Below are positions 45,898 to 60,676 of a DNA stretch of 64,000 nucleotides, piece by piece; the stretch's first letter is position 1; each line of letters begins with the position of its first letter. The notes beneath the pieces are model-generated. The model made no database searches. It was not told the DNA's origin and saw only the letters and a list, made by a program, of their open reading frames with translations. A program made the position numbers and the translations under genes. The DNA lies in NCBI GenBank assembly GCA_037951105.1, contig JBAMJV010001785.1, positions 1-64,000 of the forward strand. The letters are read 5' to 3'. Origin of the DNA: Echinarachnius parma. Its lineage: Eukaryota; Echinodermata; Echinoidea; Clypeasteroida; Echinarachniidae.

Positions 45898-47551
45898 TTA
45901 GGTTATACATATACATATGTATAACCTATTGATTTTGTTCGAATTTTTATTATTATTATTTATTCTTCTTCTTCCTGATTTTGTGCGTCGCATATCTCAA
46001 GATCACATGAATCAATTGTCATGAATCTTCACATGATGATAGTTCATGATCTAACTTAGAACTGGTACCCTTTTCAGTGACGTCACATGACTGTGACGTC
46101 ATCAGGGCGCCATTTTGTCAAATTTTAATAATCATTATATCTCAGTTATGAAATATCAATTTCAATTCAAATTTCGTATCAATATTAATCAGGTCAATAG
46201 TCATCTTTTAAGCTCATGCGCGTGCAATTACACTCGGAGACGCGCGCGTACGCGTCCGTCAATTAATTTTTTTTGTTTGAAATGCTCAAAACCCTAACCC
46301 GAGTAATTTACTATATGTTTCAGACAATTTTAAGCGTTTCAAAAAATTCCGCGCGTGCGCGTCGCCGCGCGCGTATTTGTGCGCGTAACGCGAATGAATA
46401 AGAAAATTATCGTTTTTTCACATGTTTTGCATTCCTTATAGATCCCTCAACACACCCTATCAATTTGAGTCATTGTTGACTCATAATAACGGAGTACGCG
46501 CGCGTCAAAGTCAAAATTACGCGCGCACGCCAAATGGCAAAACATGGTAAAAACATCCTTTTTTTATTCGGCCATAACTTTTTGAAAAGTCCACAAACAT
46601 CCAATTTCTTTTTAATATTCGGATAGATTATGAGTTGTAAATACGAATTCATACCTCATTTATGCCGAGTAAATGTTATAAAGTCATCATATTGACGGTT
46701 AAAGTTGAAAATGCGAATTTTAATCAATTTCAGTCAATGTTGAAATTGATCACAGCGGACTATTGACCATATCTCACTTATTCTCCATCAATGTACTCCC
46801 AAATTTTGATATATCGTAGCTGATGTTCTGCTCTATTCGCAATCTATTCACACCATTTAGTTTTGTTCAACGGATCCTGATGAATTGTTTGATTGGAAAT
46901 AAGAGTTCAAATCTGTTACAAATTGAGGGTTAGCCAAAACGTATGTTATCGACCTATAACTGCTGAAGAAATTACGCTATCAATATGAGATTTCGCATGT
47001 AGATAGGGATTTCCAAGCCCATCATTTCATAAGTTAACACCAAATCGCGAAAATGCATATTACATTGTCATATTTACCGTTAAAGGTCAAATAAATCAAG
47101 CATGAATACTCAATAACCACGTACGCCGTGGACATGAAATTCAGCACACATGTATGGTATAATGAAAGGAAAAATTTTCATAAGATAAGATCGGATTATG
47201 AAAATGGCGTTAAGGATATGTAAATTAGGTTCAAAGGTCAAATAATTCACTGTTACAAAGACAAATGCAGTGTGCAATCACTGATGTATCTTTCCCGATT
47301 TCCCATTTTCGTTAAGAGATCTAATGTTGGTCTCGCGGTATAATTTGTGACACAAGATCAAAGGTTCGTGGGTTCGAATCCAAGGCAATATTTTTTAACT
47401 TTCTTTTTTTCCTTTTTTTTTCAGGGGGGGGGGGGGGAATCTATTATTATTGATATGATGATTGAGTAGTTATTTTTGGAATCATCCTTTTATCATAATA
47501 AATCGATATGTATAACCTTAATTCGTCAAAAGTGACGAATTCAACATCTAG
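45898..47551 (+). mobile_element. Monomer 14 (type A)
   Basis: One palindromic module; tRNA-like module 47,320-47,392; complete 3' end. Confidence 0.8.
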
Positions 47552-49164
47552 TTCTTCTTCTTCTTCTTCCTAATTTTGTGCGTCGCATATCTCAAGATCA
47601 CATGAATCAATTGTCATGAATCTTCACATGATGATAGATCATGATGTAACTTAGAACTGGTAACCTTTTCAGTGACGTCACATGACTGTGACGTCATCAG
47701 GACGCCATTTTGTCAAATTTTAATAATCATTATATCTCAGTTATGAAATATCAATTTCAATTAAAATTTCGTATCAATATTTATCAGGTTAATAGTCATC
47801 TTTCAAGCTCATGCGCGTGCAATTACACTCGGAAACGCGCGCGTACGCGTCCGTCAATTAATATATTTTTTTTTAAATGCTCAAATCCCTAACCCGAGTA
47901 ATTTACTATATGTTTCAGACAATTTTAAGCGTTTCAAAAAATTCCGCGCGTGCGCGTCGGCGCGCGCGTATTTGCGCGTGTAACGCGAATGAATAGTAAA
48001 ATTGTCGTTTTTTCACATGTTTTGCATTCCTTATAGATCCCTCGACACACCCTATCAATTTGAGTCATTGTTGACTCATAATAACGGAGTACGCGCGTGT
48101 CAAAGTCAAAATTACGCGCGCACGCAAAATGGCAAAAAATGGCAAAACATGGTAAAAACATCCTTTTTGTATTCGGCCATAACTTTTTAAAAAGTCCACA
48201 AACACCCAATTTTCTTTTAATATTCGGATAGATTATGAGTTGTACATACGAATTCATACCTCATTTATGCCGAGTAAATGTTTTAAAGTCATCGTATTGA
48301 CGGTTAAAGTTGAAAATGCGAATTTTAATCACTTTCAATCAATGTTGAAATCGATCACAGTGTACTTTTGACCATATCTCGCTTATTCTCCATCAATGTA
48401 CTCCCAAATTTTGATATATCGTAGCTGATGTCCTGCTCTATTCGCAATCTATTCACACCATTTAGTTTTGTTCACTGGATCGTGATGAATTGTTTGATTG
48501 GAAATGAGAGTCCAAATCTGTTAAAAATTGAGGGTTAGCTAAAACGTATGCTTTCCGAATAATAACTGCTGAAAGAATTATGCTACCAATGTGAAACTTC
48601 GCATGTAGATAGGGACTTGCAAGCCCAACATTTCATAAGTTAACACCAAATCGCAAAAATGCATATTTCATCGCCATATTTACCGTCAAAGGTCAAATAA
48701 ATCAAGCATGAATAACCACGTACGCCGTGGACATGAAATTCAGCACACATGTAGGTTATAATGAAAGGAACAATTTTCATAAGATAAGATCGGATTATGA
48801 AAATTGCGTTAAGGATATGTAAATTAGGTTCAAAGGTCAAATAATTCACTGTTACAATGACAAATGCAGTGTGCAATCACTGCTATAATTCGTTCCCGAT
48901 TTCCCATTTTCGTTAAGAGATCTAATGTTGGTCTCGTGGAACAAATTGTGACGCAAGATCTAAGGGTCGTGGGTTCGAATCCAAGACAATATTTTTTTTA
49001 ATTTCTTTTTTCTTCTTTTTTACTTTTTATTAGGGGGGGGGGGGGGGGAGTATGTGATATTATTTATATGATGATTGAGTAGTTATTTTTGGAATAATGC
49101 TTTTATCATAAGAATTCGATATGTATAACCTTAATTCGTCAAATGTGACGAATTCAACATCTAG
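47552..49164 (+). mobile_element. Monomer 15 (type A, no palindromic module)
   Basis: (TTC)n opening like monomer 8, to which it is closest. tRNA-like module 48,921-48,993 (subtype 2). Confidence 0.8.
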
Positions 49165-50726
49165 TTATTTATTCTTCTTCCTAATTTTGTGCGTCGCATA
49201 TCTCAAGATCAGATGAATCAATTGTCATGAATCTTCACATGATGATAGATCATGATCGAACTTAGATCTGGTAACCTTTTCAGTGACGTCACATGACTGT
49301 GACGTCATCAGGACGCCATTTTGTGAAATTTTAATAATCATTATATCTCAGTTATGAAATATCAATTTCAATTCAAATTTCGCATCAATATTTATCACGT
49401 CAATGTTCATCTTTTAAGCTCATGCGCGTGCAATTACATTCGGAGACGCGCGCGTACGCGTCCGTCAATTATTTTTTTTTTTAAATGCTCAAAACCCTAA
49501 CCCGAGTAATTTACTATATGTTTCAGACAATTTTAAGCGTTTCAAAAAATTCCGCGCGTGCGCGTCGGCGCGCGCGTATTTGCGCGCGTAACGCGAATGA
49601 ATAAGAAAAATGTAGGTTTGTTTACATGTTTTGCAATTCTTATACATCCCTCAGCACACCCTATCAATTTGAGTCATTATTGACTCATAATAACGGAGTA
49701 CGCGCGTGTCAAAGTCAAAATTACGCGCGCACGCAAAATGGCAAAAAATGGGCAAAACATGGTAAAAACATCCTTTTTGTATTCGGCCATAACTTTTTAA
49801 AAAGTCCACAAACTCCCAAATTTCTTTGAATATCCGGAAAGATTATGAGTTGTAGATGCGAATTCATACCTCATTTATGCCGAGTAAATGTTACAAAGTC
49901 ATCATATTGACCGTTAAAATTTAAATAGTGCACGAGTGTGCCATCTAACATCTAACGGCGAACAGTTCAAAACAAATAATTGGCAAAATATGGTAAAAAC
50001 ATCCTTTTTTAATTCGGCCATAACTTTTTCAAAAGTCGACAAAAACCCAATTTTATTTGAATATTTGGATAGATTATGAGTTGTAGATACGAATTCATAC
50101 CTCATTTATGCCGAGTAAATCTTCTAAAGTCAACGAATTGACCGCTTAAAGTTGAAATCGCGCAAAGAGTGTGAAAATTGGCTAAATTTGGTCAAACATG
50201 CATTTCTCTTAACGGTCACAACTTCTTTGATACATGGATATATCCAAGTATTTGTTCATATTCTGAAAGAGTATGAGTTGCACATATTTTTACAATTTCA
50301 ACATTGGCCAATCAGATTTTGTAAAGTCTTCATTGTGCACGATAAAGTAAAAAAAAAGTTCAACCTTCAATTACGACCTGTTCCCGTGCTCTAATCGTGA
50401 AATAAACCCGAAAATCGCAACAAAGTAGCGAAAACTCAGCTTTCACATACTGAAAACCGGGTAAAAATCGGCCAAAGGAAAGGTGTGATATGGTTGAAAT
50501 AAGACGTCAGGTACAGAGCCATTTTACAGTCATTTTGGTCAATTAAAGAGCTGCCCCCTCCCCTTTTGTTATGAATGAATATTGTTACCCTATTTTGTGT
50601 CATTCATTTATGCCAAGTAAATGTTATGACATTATCATAATTACGCGTTGAAAAGTCAATATCATCATATCGTAATTTCAATATGTATAACCTTAATTCG
50701 TCAAATGTGACGAATTCAACATCTAG
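49165..50726 (+). mobile_element. Monomer 16 (A-to-B chimera)
   Basis: Type A through the AP-1 region, switching to type B at about 49,790-49,820 inside the shared CCATAACTTTTTAAAAAGTC phrase. A further deletion removes part of the second B module at about 49,938. Confidence 0.8.
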
Positions 50727-52502
50727 TTAGGTTATACATATACATATGTATAACCTATTGATTTTGTTCGAATTTGTATTATTATTAGGTTATACATATA
50801 CATATGTATAACCTATTGATTTCGTCAAGATTTTTATTATTTATTAGGTTATACATATACATATGTATAACCTATTGATTTCGTCAAGATTTTCCTTCTT
50901 ATTTATTCTTCCCAATTTTGTTCGTCGCATATCTCAAGATCGCATGAATCAAATGTCATGAATCGTCACATGATGATAGATCATGTTCTAACTTAGATCT
51001 GCAAACTTTTTCAGTGACGTCACATCACTGTGACGTCATCAGGACGCCATTTTGTCAAATTTTAATAATCATCATATCTCAGTCATAAAATATCAATATC
51101 AATTCAAATTTCGCATCAATATTTATCAGGTCAATGTTCATCTTTTGAGCTCATGCGCATGCAATTACACTCGGAGACGCGCGCGTACGCGTCCGTCAAT
51201 TACATTTTTTTTTTTTTAAATGCTCAAAACCCTAACCCGAGTAATTTACTATATGTTTCAGACAATTTTAAGCGTTTCAAAAATGTCCGCGCGTGCGCGT
51301 CGGCGCGCGCGTATTTACGCGCGTAAGGCAAATGAACAGGAAAATGTCGTTTTTTTACATGTTTTGCAATCCTTACACATTCCTTAATGCACCCTATCAA
51401 TTTGAGCCATTGTTGACTCATAATAACGGAGTACGCGCGCGTCAAAGTCAAAATTACGCGCGCACGCAAAATGGCAAAACATGGTAAAAACATCCTTTTT
51501 TTATTCGGCCATAACTTTTTGAAAAGTCCACAAACATCCAATTTTCTATTAATATTCGGATATATTATGAGTTGTAGATACGAATCCATACCTCATTTAC
51601 GCCGAGTAAATGTTATAAAATCATCGTATTGACGGTTAAAGTTGAAAATGCGAATTTTAATCACTTTCAATCAATGTTGAAATCGATCACAGTGTACTTT
51701 TGACCATATCTCGCTTATTCTCCATCAATGTACTCCCAAATTTTGATATATCGTAGCTGATGTCCTGCTCTATTCGCAATCTATTCGCACCATTTAGTTT
51801 TGTTCACTGGATCCTGATGAATTGTTTGATTGGAAATGAGAGTCCAAATCTGATAAAAATTGAGGTTTAGCCAAAACGTATGTTATCGACCTATAACTGC
51901 TGAAGAAATTATGCTATCAATTTGAGATTTCGCATGTAGATAGGGATTTGCAAGCCCATCATTTCATAAGTTAACACCAAATCGCGAAAATGCATATTAC
52001 ATTGTCTTATTTACCGTTAAAGGTCAAATAAATCAAGCATGAATACTCAATAACCACGTACGCCGTGGACATGAAATTCAGCACACATGTATGGTATAAT
52101 GAAAGGAAAAATGTTCATAATATAAGATCGGATTATGAAAATGGCGTTAAGGATATGTAAATTAGGTTCAAAGGTCAAATAATTCACTGTTACAATGACA
52201 AATGCAGTGTGCAATCACTGATGTATCTTTCCCGATTTCTCATTTTCGTTAAGAGATCTAATGTTGGTCTCGCGGTATAATTTGTGACACAAGATCAAAG
52301 GGTCGTGGGTTCGAATCCAAGGCAATATATTTTCTTTTTTTTCTTCTTTTTTTCTTTCTTTTTATTAGGGAGGGGGGGGGGGGGGGTGTATCTGCTATTA
52401 TTTCTATGATGATTGAGTAGTTATTTTTGGAATCATCCTTTTATCATAATAAATCGATATGTATAACCTTAATTCGTCAAAAGTGACGATTTCAACATCT
52501 AG
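50727..52502 (+). mobile_element. Monomer 17 (type A), three palindromic modules
   Basis: Three palindromic modules. The left AP-1 half is altered (TGAGCCA). tRNA-like module about 52,257-52,329. The last hairpin arm reads TGACGATTT, a one-base change that weakens the 3' hairpin. Confidence 0.8.
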
Positions 52503-54168
52503 TTAGGTTATACATATACATATGTATAACCTATTGATTTCGTCAAGATTTTTATTATTATTATTTATTTTTTCTTCTTCCTAATTTTGTTCGTCGCATA
52601 TCTCAATATCACATGAATCAATTGTCATGAATCTTCACATGATGATAGATCATGATCTAACTTAGATCTGCTAACTTTTTCAGTGACGTCACATCACAAT
52701 GACGTCATCAGGACGCCATTTTGTCAAATTTCAATAATCATCATATCTCAGTCATGCATCATTAACTTCATTTGAAATTTCGCATCAATATTAATCCGGT
52801 CAATGGTCATCTTTTAAGCTCATGCGCGTGCAATTACACTTGAAGACGCGCGCGTACGCGTCCGTCAAATGAAAAAAAATGTCAAAAAATGCTCAAAACC
52901 TCAACCCGAGTAATTTACTATATGTTTCAGACCATTTTAAGCGTTTCAAAAAATTCCGCGCGTGCGCGTCGGCGCGCGCGTATTTGCGCGCGTAACGCGA
53001 ATGAATAGGAAAATTATCGTTTGTTCACATGTTTTGCATTCCTTATAGATCCCTCAACACACCCTATCAATTTGAGTCATTGTTGACTCATAATGACGGA
53101 GTACGCGCGCGTCAAAGTTAAAATTACGCGCGCACGCAAAATGGCAAAACATGGTAAAAACATCCTTTTTTCATTAGGCCATAACTTTTTAAAAAGTCCA
53201 CAAACATCCAATTTTCTTTTAATATTCGGATAGATTATGAGTTGTAGATACGAAGTCATACCTCATTTATTCCGAGTAAATGTTATAAAGTCATCGTATT
53301 GACGGTTAAAGTTGAAAATGCGAATTTTAATCAATTTCAATCAATGTTGAATTCGATCACAGTGGACTATTGACCATATCTCGCTTATTCTCCATCAATT
53401 TTCTCCCAAATTTTGATATATCGTAGCTGATGTCCTGCTCTATTCGCAATCTTTTCACAACAATTCGTTATGTTAACTGGATCCTGATGAATTGTTTGAT
53501 TGTAAATAAGAGTCCAAATCTGATAAAAATTGAGGTTTAGCCAAAACGTATGATATCGACCTATAACTGCTGAAGAAATTATGCTATCAATTTGAGATTT
53601 CGCATGTAGATAGGGATTTGCAAGCCCATCATTTCATAAGTTAACACCAAATCGCGAAAATGCATATAACATTGTCTTATTTACCGTTAAAGGTCAAATA
53701 AATCAAGCATGAATACTCAATAACCACGTACGCCGTGGACATGAAATTCAGCACACATGTATGGTATAATGAAAGGAAAAATGTTCATAATATAAGATCG
53801 GATTATGAAAATGGCGTTAAGGATATGTAAATTAGGTTCAAAGGTCAAATAATTCACTGTTACAATGAAAAATGCAGTGTGCAATCACTGATGTATCTTT
53901 CCCGATTTCCCATTTTCGTTAAGAGATCTAATGTTGGTCTCGCGGTATAATTTGTGACACAAGATCAAAGGGTCGTGGGTTCGAATCCAAGGCAATATTG
54001 TTTAACTTTCTTTTTTTCTTCTTTTTTACTCTTTTTTCAGGGGGGGGGGGGAGGAATCTATTATTATTGATATGATGATTGAGTAGTTATTTTTGGAATC
54101 ATCCTTTTATCATTTTAAATCGATATGTATAACCTTAATTCGTCAAAAGTGACGAATTCAAAATCTAG
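52503..54168 (+). mobile_element. Monomer 18 (type A)
   Basis: One palindromic module; tRNA-like module 53,927-53,999. Its right half closely matches monomer 17. Confidence 0.8.
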
Positions 54169-55697
54169 TATTGTTTTTGTGTCTGTATGCCAGTGCATAG
54201 AGACACGAAAACAAGGATTTTGTTCGTCGGATACCTCAATAACGGGTGCAGCTATTGTCCTGAAACTTTGCGGGATGATAGATCTTGGTCTAACTTAGAA
54301 CTGCCAAACTTTTGGGTGCCGCCAACTGTTCGTGACGTCATCGGGACGCCATTTTGTGAAATTTCATTCATGGATGTATCTCAGTCATGCATCTTCTATT
54401 TCCCTTTAAATTTAGCACCAATAATTATCACGCCGAGTGGAACTTTTCCGAGTATGCGCATGCGCATGCGTCACGTAACAAGCGCGTACGCGCCCGTCTA
54501 AGGATCTTAAAATCTGAAAATGCTCAAAAACAACCATTTTTTTTATTCGGGCATAACTTTTTTAAAAGTCCACAAAAACCCATTTCTATTTTAATATTCG
54601 GATAGATTATGAGTTGTAGATGCGAATTCATACCTCATTCATGCCGAGTAAATGTCATAAAGTCATCATATTGACGGTTAAAAATTAAATAGCGCACGAG
54701 CGTGAAAATTTCCCAGGTCTGGTCTCTTATCGGCCATAACTTTTTAAAAAGTCCACAAACTCGCAAATGTCTTTGAATATCCGGAAAGATTATGAGTTGT
54801 AGATGCGAATTCATACCTCATTTATGCCGAGTAAATGTTACAAAGTCATCATATTGACCGTTAAAATTTAAAAAGCGCACGAGTGTGAAAATTGGCTAAG
54901 TCTGAACAGCGCCATCTAACATCTAAGGGCGAACCGTTCAAAACAAATAATTGGCAAAATATGGTAAAAACATCCTTTTTTAATTCGGCCATAACTTTTT
55001 CAAAAGTCGACAAAAACCCAATTTTATTTCAATATTTGGATAGATTATGAGTTGTAGATACGAATTCATACTTGCTTTATGCCGAGTAAATCTTCTAAAG
55101 TCATCGAATTGACCGGTTAAAGTTGAAATCGCGCAAAGAGTGTGAAAATTGGCTAAATCTGGTCAAACATGCACTTCTCTTATCGGTCACAACTTCTTTG
55201 ATACATGGAAATATACAAATATTTTTTTCATATTCTGAAAGAGTATGAGTTGCACATATTTTTACAATTTTAACATTGGCCAATCAGATTTTGTAAAGTC
55301 ATCATAGTGCACGATAAAGAAAAAAAAAGTTCAACCTTCAATTACGACCTGTTCCCGTGCTCAAATCGTAAAATAAAATCGAAAAAATGATTGTGTAGAG
55401 GAAACTCAGCTTTAGCATACTGAAAACCGGGTCAAAATCGGCCAAAGGAAAGGTGTGATATGGTTGAAATAAGACGTCAGGTACAGAGCCATTTTACAGT
55501 CATTTTGGTCAATTTAAGAGCTCCCCCCTCCCCTTTTGTTATGAATTAATATTGTTACCCTATGTTGTGTCATTCATTTATGCCAAGTAAATGTTATGAC
55601 ATCATCATAATTACGCGTTGAAAAGTCAATATCATCATATCGTAATTTCAATATGTATAACCTTTAATTCGTCAAACGTGACGAATTCAACATCTAG
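54169..55697 (+). mobile_element. Monomer 19 (type B)
   Basis: 5' hairpin as in monomer 5; single CRE; four internal modules; CT-rich tail; common 3' hairpin. Confidence 0.8.
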
Positions 55698-57338
55698 TTA
55701 GGTTATACATATACATATGTATAACCTATTGATTTCGTTCGATCTTTTATTATTATTATTATTTATTCTCCCACTCACTTTTGTTCGTCGATTATCTCAA
55801 GATCACATGAATCAAATATCATGAATCTTCACATGATGATAGATCATGTTCTAACTTAGAACTGCCCACTTTTTCAGTGACGTCACATGACTGTGACGTC
55901 ATCAGGACGCCATTTTGTAAAATGTTAATAATCATCATATCTCAGTCATGAAATATCAATTTCAATTCAAATTTCGCATTAACATTAATCCGGTCAATGG
56001 TCATCTTTTAAGCTCATGCGCGTACAATTACACTCGGAGACGCGCGCGTACGCGTCCGTCAAATGAAAAAAAATGCTCAAAACCTCAACCCGAGTAATTT
56101 ACTATATGTTTCAGACAATTTTAAGCGTTTCAAAAAATTCCGCGCGTGCGCGTCTGCGCGCGCGTATTTGCGCGCGTAACGCGAATGAAAAAGAAAAATG
56201 TAGTTTTTTTACATGTTTTGCAATTCTTATACATCCCTCAGCACACCCTATCAATTTGAGTCATTATTGACTCATAATAACGGAGTACGCGCGTGTCAAA
56301 GTCAAAATTACGCGCGCACGCAAAATGGCAAAAAATGGCAAAACATGGTAAAAACATCCTTTTTGTATTCGGCCATAACTTTTTAAAAAGTCCACAAACA
56401 CCCAATTTTCTTTTAATATTCGGATAGATTATGAGTTGTACATACGAATTCATTACTCATTTTTGCCGAGTAAATGTTATAAAGTCATCGTATTGACGGT
56501 TAAAGTTAAAAATGCGAATTTTAATCACTTTCAATCAATGTTGAAATCGATCACAGTGTAACTCGCTTATTCTCCATCAATGTACTCCTAAATTTTGATA
56601 TATCGTAGCTGATGTCCTGCTCTATTCGCAATCTATTCACACCATTTAGTTTTGTTCACTGGATCCTGATGAATTGTTTGATTGGAAATGAGAGTCCAAA
56701 TCTGTTAAAAATTGAGGGTTAGCTAAAACGTATGCTTTCGAATAATAACTGCTGAAAGAATTATGCTACCAATGTGAAACTTCGCATGGAGATAGGGACT
56801 TGCAAGCCCAACATTTCATAAGTTAACACCAAATCGCGAAAATGCATATTTCATCGCCATATTTACCGTCAAAGGTCAAATAAATCAAGCATGAATAACC
56901 ACGTACGCCGTGGACATGCAATTCAGCACACATGTAGGTTATAATGAAAGGAACAATTTTCATAAGATAAGATCGGATTATGAAAATGGCGTTAAGGATA
57001 TGTAAATTAGGTTCAAAGGTAAAATAATTCACTGTTACAATGCCAAATGCAGTGTGCAATCACTGATATATCGTTCCCGATTTCCCATTTTCGTTAAGAG
57101 ATCTAATTTTGGTCTCGTGGAACAAGTTGTGACGCAAGATCTAAGGGTCGTGGGTTCGAATCCAAGACAATATTTTGTTAATTTCTTTTTTCTTCTTTTT
57201 AACTTTTTATTAGGGGTGGGGGAATATGTGATATTATTTATATGATGATTAAGTAGTTATTTTTGGAATAATGCTTTAATCATAAGAATTCGATATGTAT
57301 AACCTTAATTCGTCAAAAATGACGAATTCAAAATCTAG
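55698..57338 (+). mobile_element. Monomer 20 (type A), near-identical to monomer 24
   Basis: One palindromic module; tRNA-like module 57,102-57,174 (subtype 2). From 55,771 onward it aligns without an indel to monomer 24 at a fixed offset of 6,707. Only one substitution was noticed (near 56,190). Both share the same private deletion after CACAGTGTAA. Confidence 0.85.
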
Positions 57339-58871
57339 TATTGTTTTTGTGTCTGTATGCCAATGCATAGAGACACGAAAACAAGGATTTTGTTCGTCGG
57401 ATACCTCAATAACGGGTGCAGCTATTGTCCTGAAACTTTGCCAGATGATAGATCTTGGTCTAACTTAGAACTGCCAAACTTTTGGGTGCCGCCGACTATT
57501 CGTGACGTCATCAGGACGCCATTTTGTGAAATTTCATTCATGGATGTATCTCAGTCATGCATCTTGTATTTCCCTTTAAATTTAGCACCAATAATTATCA
57601 CGCCGAGTGGCAACTTTTCCGATTATGCGCATGCGCATGCGCTACGTAACAAGCGCGTACGCGCTCGTCTAAGGATCTTAAAATCTGAAAATGCTCAAAA
57701 ACAACCATTTTTTAATTCGGGCATAACTTTTTAAAAAGTCCACAAAAACCCAACTTTCTTTGAATATCCGGAAAGATTATGAGTTGTAGATACGAATTCA
57801 TACCTCATTTATGCCGAGTAAATGTTATAAAGTCATCATATTGACGGTTAAAAATTAAATGGCGCACGAGTGTGAAAATTTCCCAAGTCTGGTCTCTTAT
57901 CGGCCATAACTTTTTAAAAAGTCCACAAACTCGCAAATTTCTTTGAATATCCGGAAAGATTATGAGTTGTAGATGCGAATTCATACCTCATTTATGCCGA
58001 GTAAATGTTACAAAGTCATCATATTGACCGTTGAAATTTAAATGGCGCACGAGTGTGAAAATTGGCTAAGTCTGAACAGCGCCATCTAACATCTATAACG
58101 GCGAACAGTTCAAATCAAATAATTGGCAAAATATGGTAAAAACATCCTTTTTTAATTCGGCCATAACTTTTTCAAAAGTCGACAAAAACCCAATGTTATT
58201 TGAATATTTGGATAGATTATGAGTTGTAGATACGAATTCATACTTGCTTTATGCCGAGGAAATCTTCTAAAGTCATCGAATTGACCGCTTAAAGTTGAAA
58301 TCGCGCAAAGAGTGTGAAAATTGGCTAAATCTGGTCAAACATGCACTTCTCTTATCGGTCACAACTTCTTTGATACATGGAAATATACAAATATTTTTTT
58401 CATATTCTGAAAGAGTATGAGTTGCACATATTTTTACAATTTTAACATTGGCCAATCAGATTTGGTAAAGTCATCATAGTGCACGATAAAGAAAAAAAAA
58501 GTTCAACCTTCAATTACGACCTGTTCCCGTGCTCAAATCGTGAAATAAAATCGAAAAAATGATTGTGTAGAGGAAACTCAGCTTTAATATACTGAAAACC
58601 GGGTCAAAATCGGCCAAAGGAAAGGTGTGATATGGTTGAAATAAGACGTCAGGTACAGAGCCATTTTACAGTCATTTTGGTCAATTAAAGAGCTGCCCCC
58701 TCCCCTTTTGTGTTATGAATGAATATTGTTACCCTATGTTGTGTCATTCATTTATGCCAAGTAAATGTTACGACATCATCATAATTACGCGTTGAAGAGT
58801 CAATATCATCATATCGTAATGTCAATATGTATAACCTTTAATTCGTCAAATGTGACGAATTCAACATCTAG
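57339..58871 (+). mobile_element. Monomer 21 (type B)
   Basis: Same plan as monomers 5, 12 and 19. It lies two monomers after another type B, the closest pair of type B units in the window. Confidence 0.8.
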
Positions 58872-60676
58872 TTATTATTATTTTTTATTATTTATTCTCC
58901 CCATCACTTTTGTTCGTCGATTATCTCAAGATCACATGAATCAAATATCATGAATCTTCACATGATGATAGATCATGTTCTAACTTAGAACTGCCCACTT
59001 TTTCAGTGACGTCACATGACTGTGACGTCATCAGGACGCCATTTTGTAAAATGTTAATAATCATCATATCTCAGTCATGAAATATCAATTTCAATTCAAA
59101 TTTCGCATTAACATTAATCAGGTCAATGGTCATCTTTTAAGCTCATGCGCGTGCAATTACACTCGGAGACGCGCGCGTACGCGTCCGTCAAATGAAAAAA
59201 AATGTCAAAAAATGCTCAAAACCCCAACCCGAGTAATTTACTATATGTTTCAGACAATTTTAAGCGTTTCAAAAATTTCCGCGCGTGCGCGTATTTGCGC
59301 GCGTATTTGCGCGCGTAACGCGAATGAATAGTAAAATTGTCGTTTTTTTACATGTTTTGCATTCCTTATAGATCCCTCAACACACCCTATCAATTTGAGT
59401 CATTGTTGACTCATAATAACGGAGTACGCGCGCGTCAAAGTCAAAATTACGCGCGCACGCAAATTGGCAAAATATGGTAAAAACATACTTTTTGTATTCG
59501 GCCATAACTTTTTCAAAAGTCCATAAACACACAATTTTCTTTTAATATTCGGATAGAGTATGAGTTGTAAATGCGAATTCATACCTCATTTATGCCGAGT
59601 AAATGTCATAAAGTCATCGAATTGACGGTTAAACTTGAAATCGCGCACGAGTGTGAAAATTGGCTAAATCTGGTCAAACATGCCCTTCTCTTATCGATCA
59701 TAACTTCTTTGATACATGGATATATTCAAATATTTTTTCATATTCTGAAAGAGTATGAGTTGCACATATTCTTACATACCTAACAATGGACAATCCGATT
59801 TTGTAAAGTCTCCATAGTGCACGATAAAGTAAAAGAAAAGTTCAACCTTCAATTACGACCATGATTTGGAGTGTACAATAGCGCCATCTATCGGCGGATA
59901 ATTAAAAAATCTGTCCGCGCGCACGCAAATTGGCAAAATATGGTAAAAACATCCTTTTTGTATTCGGCCATAACTTTTTCAAAAGTCGTCAAAAACACAA
60001 TTTTATTTTAATATTTGGATAGATTATGAGTTGTAGATGCGAATTCATACTTGCTTTATGCCGAGTAAATGTTTTAAAGTCATCGAATTGACCGGTTAAA
60101 GTTGAAATCGCGCAAATAGTGTGAAAATTGGCTAAATTTGGTCAAACATGCACTTCTCTTATCGGTCACAACTTCTTTGATACATGGATATATGCAAATA
60201 TTTTTTCATATTCTGAAAGAGTATGAGTTGCACATATTTTTACAAATTTAACATTGGCCAATCAGATTTTGTAAAGTCATCATAGTGTACGATAAAGTAA
60301 AACAAAAGTTCAACCTTCAATTACGACCTGTTCCCGTGCTCTAATCGTGTTTTAAACTCGAAAATCGCGATAATGTAGCGGAAACTCAGCTTTAACATAC
60401 TGAAAACCGGGTCAAAATCGGCCAAAGGAAAGGTGTGATATGGTTGAAATAAGACGTCAGGTACAGAGCCATTTTACAGTCATTTGGGTCAATTTAAGAG
60501 CCGCCCCCTCCCCTTTTGTTATAAATTAATATTGTTACCCTATTTGGTGTCATTCATTTATGCCAAGTAAATGTTATGACATCATCATATTACGCGATGA
60601 AAAGTCAATATCATCATATCGAAATTTCAATATGTATAACCTTAAATTCGTCAAATGTGACGAATTCAACATCTAG
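58872..60676 (+). mobile_element. Monomer 22 (A-to-B chimera)
   Basis: Type A start without palindromic modules, opening with (TTATTATTT). It switches to type B at about 59,620-59,645 in the shared TTGACGGTTAAA phrase. It keeps two rounds of the later B modules, including a second CGCGCGCACGCAAATTGG phrase at about 59,917. Confidence 0.8.

Noticed and set aside
31639-57734. A frame of up to 125 codons recurring in all four type B monomers (31,639; 42,498; 54,187; 57,357)
   Set aside because: Its length varies between copies through stops or frame changes, and the homologous part of type A has no such frame. It overlaps CRE and NRF-1-like sites. Nucleotide-level repeat homology explains the similarity; codon-level constraint would need a substitution test on many copies.
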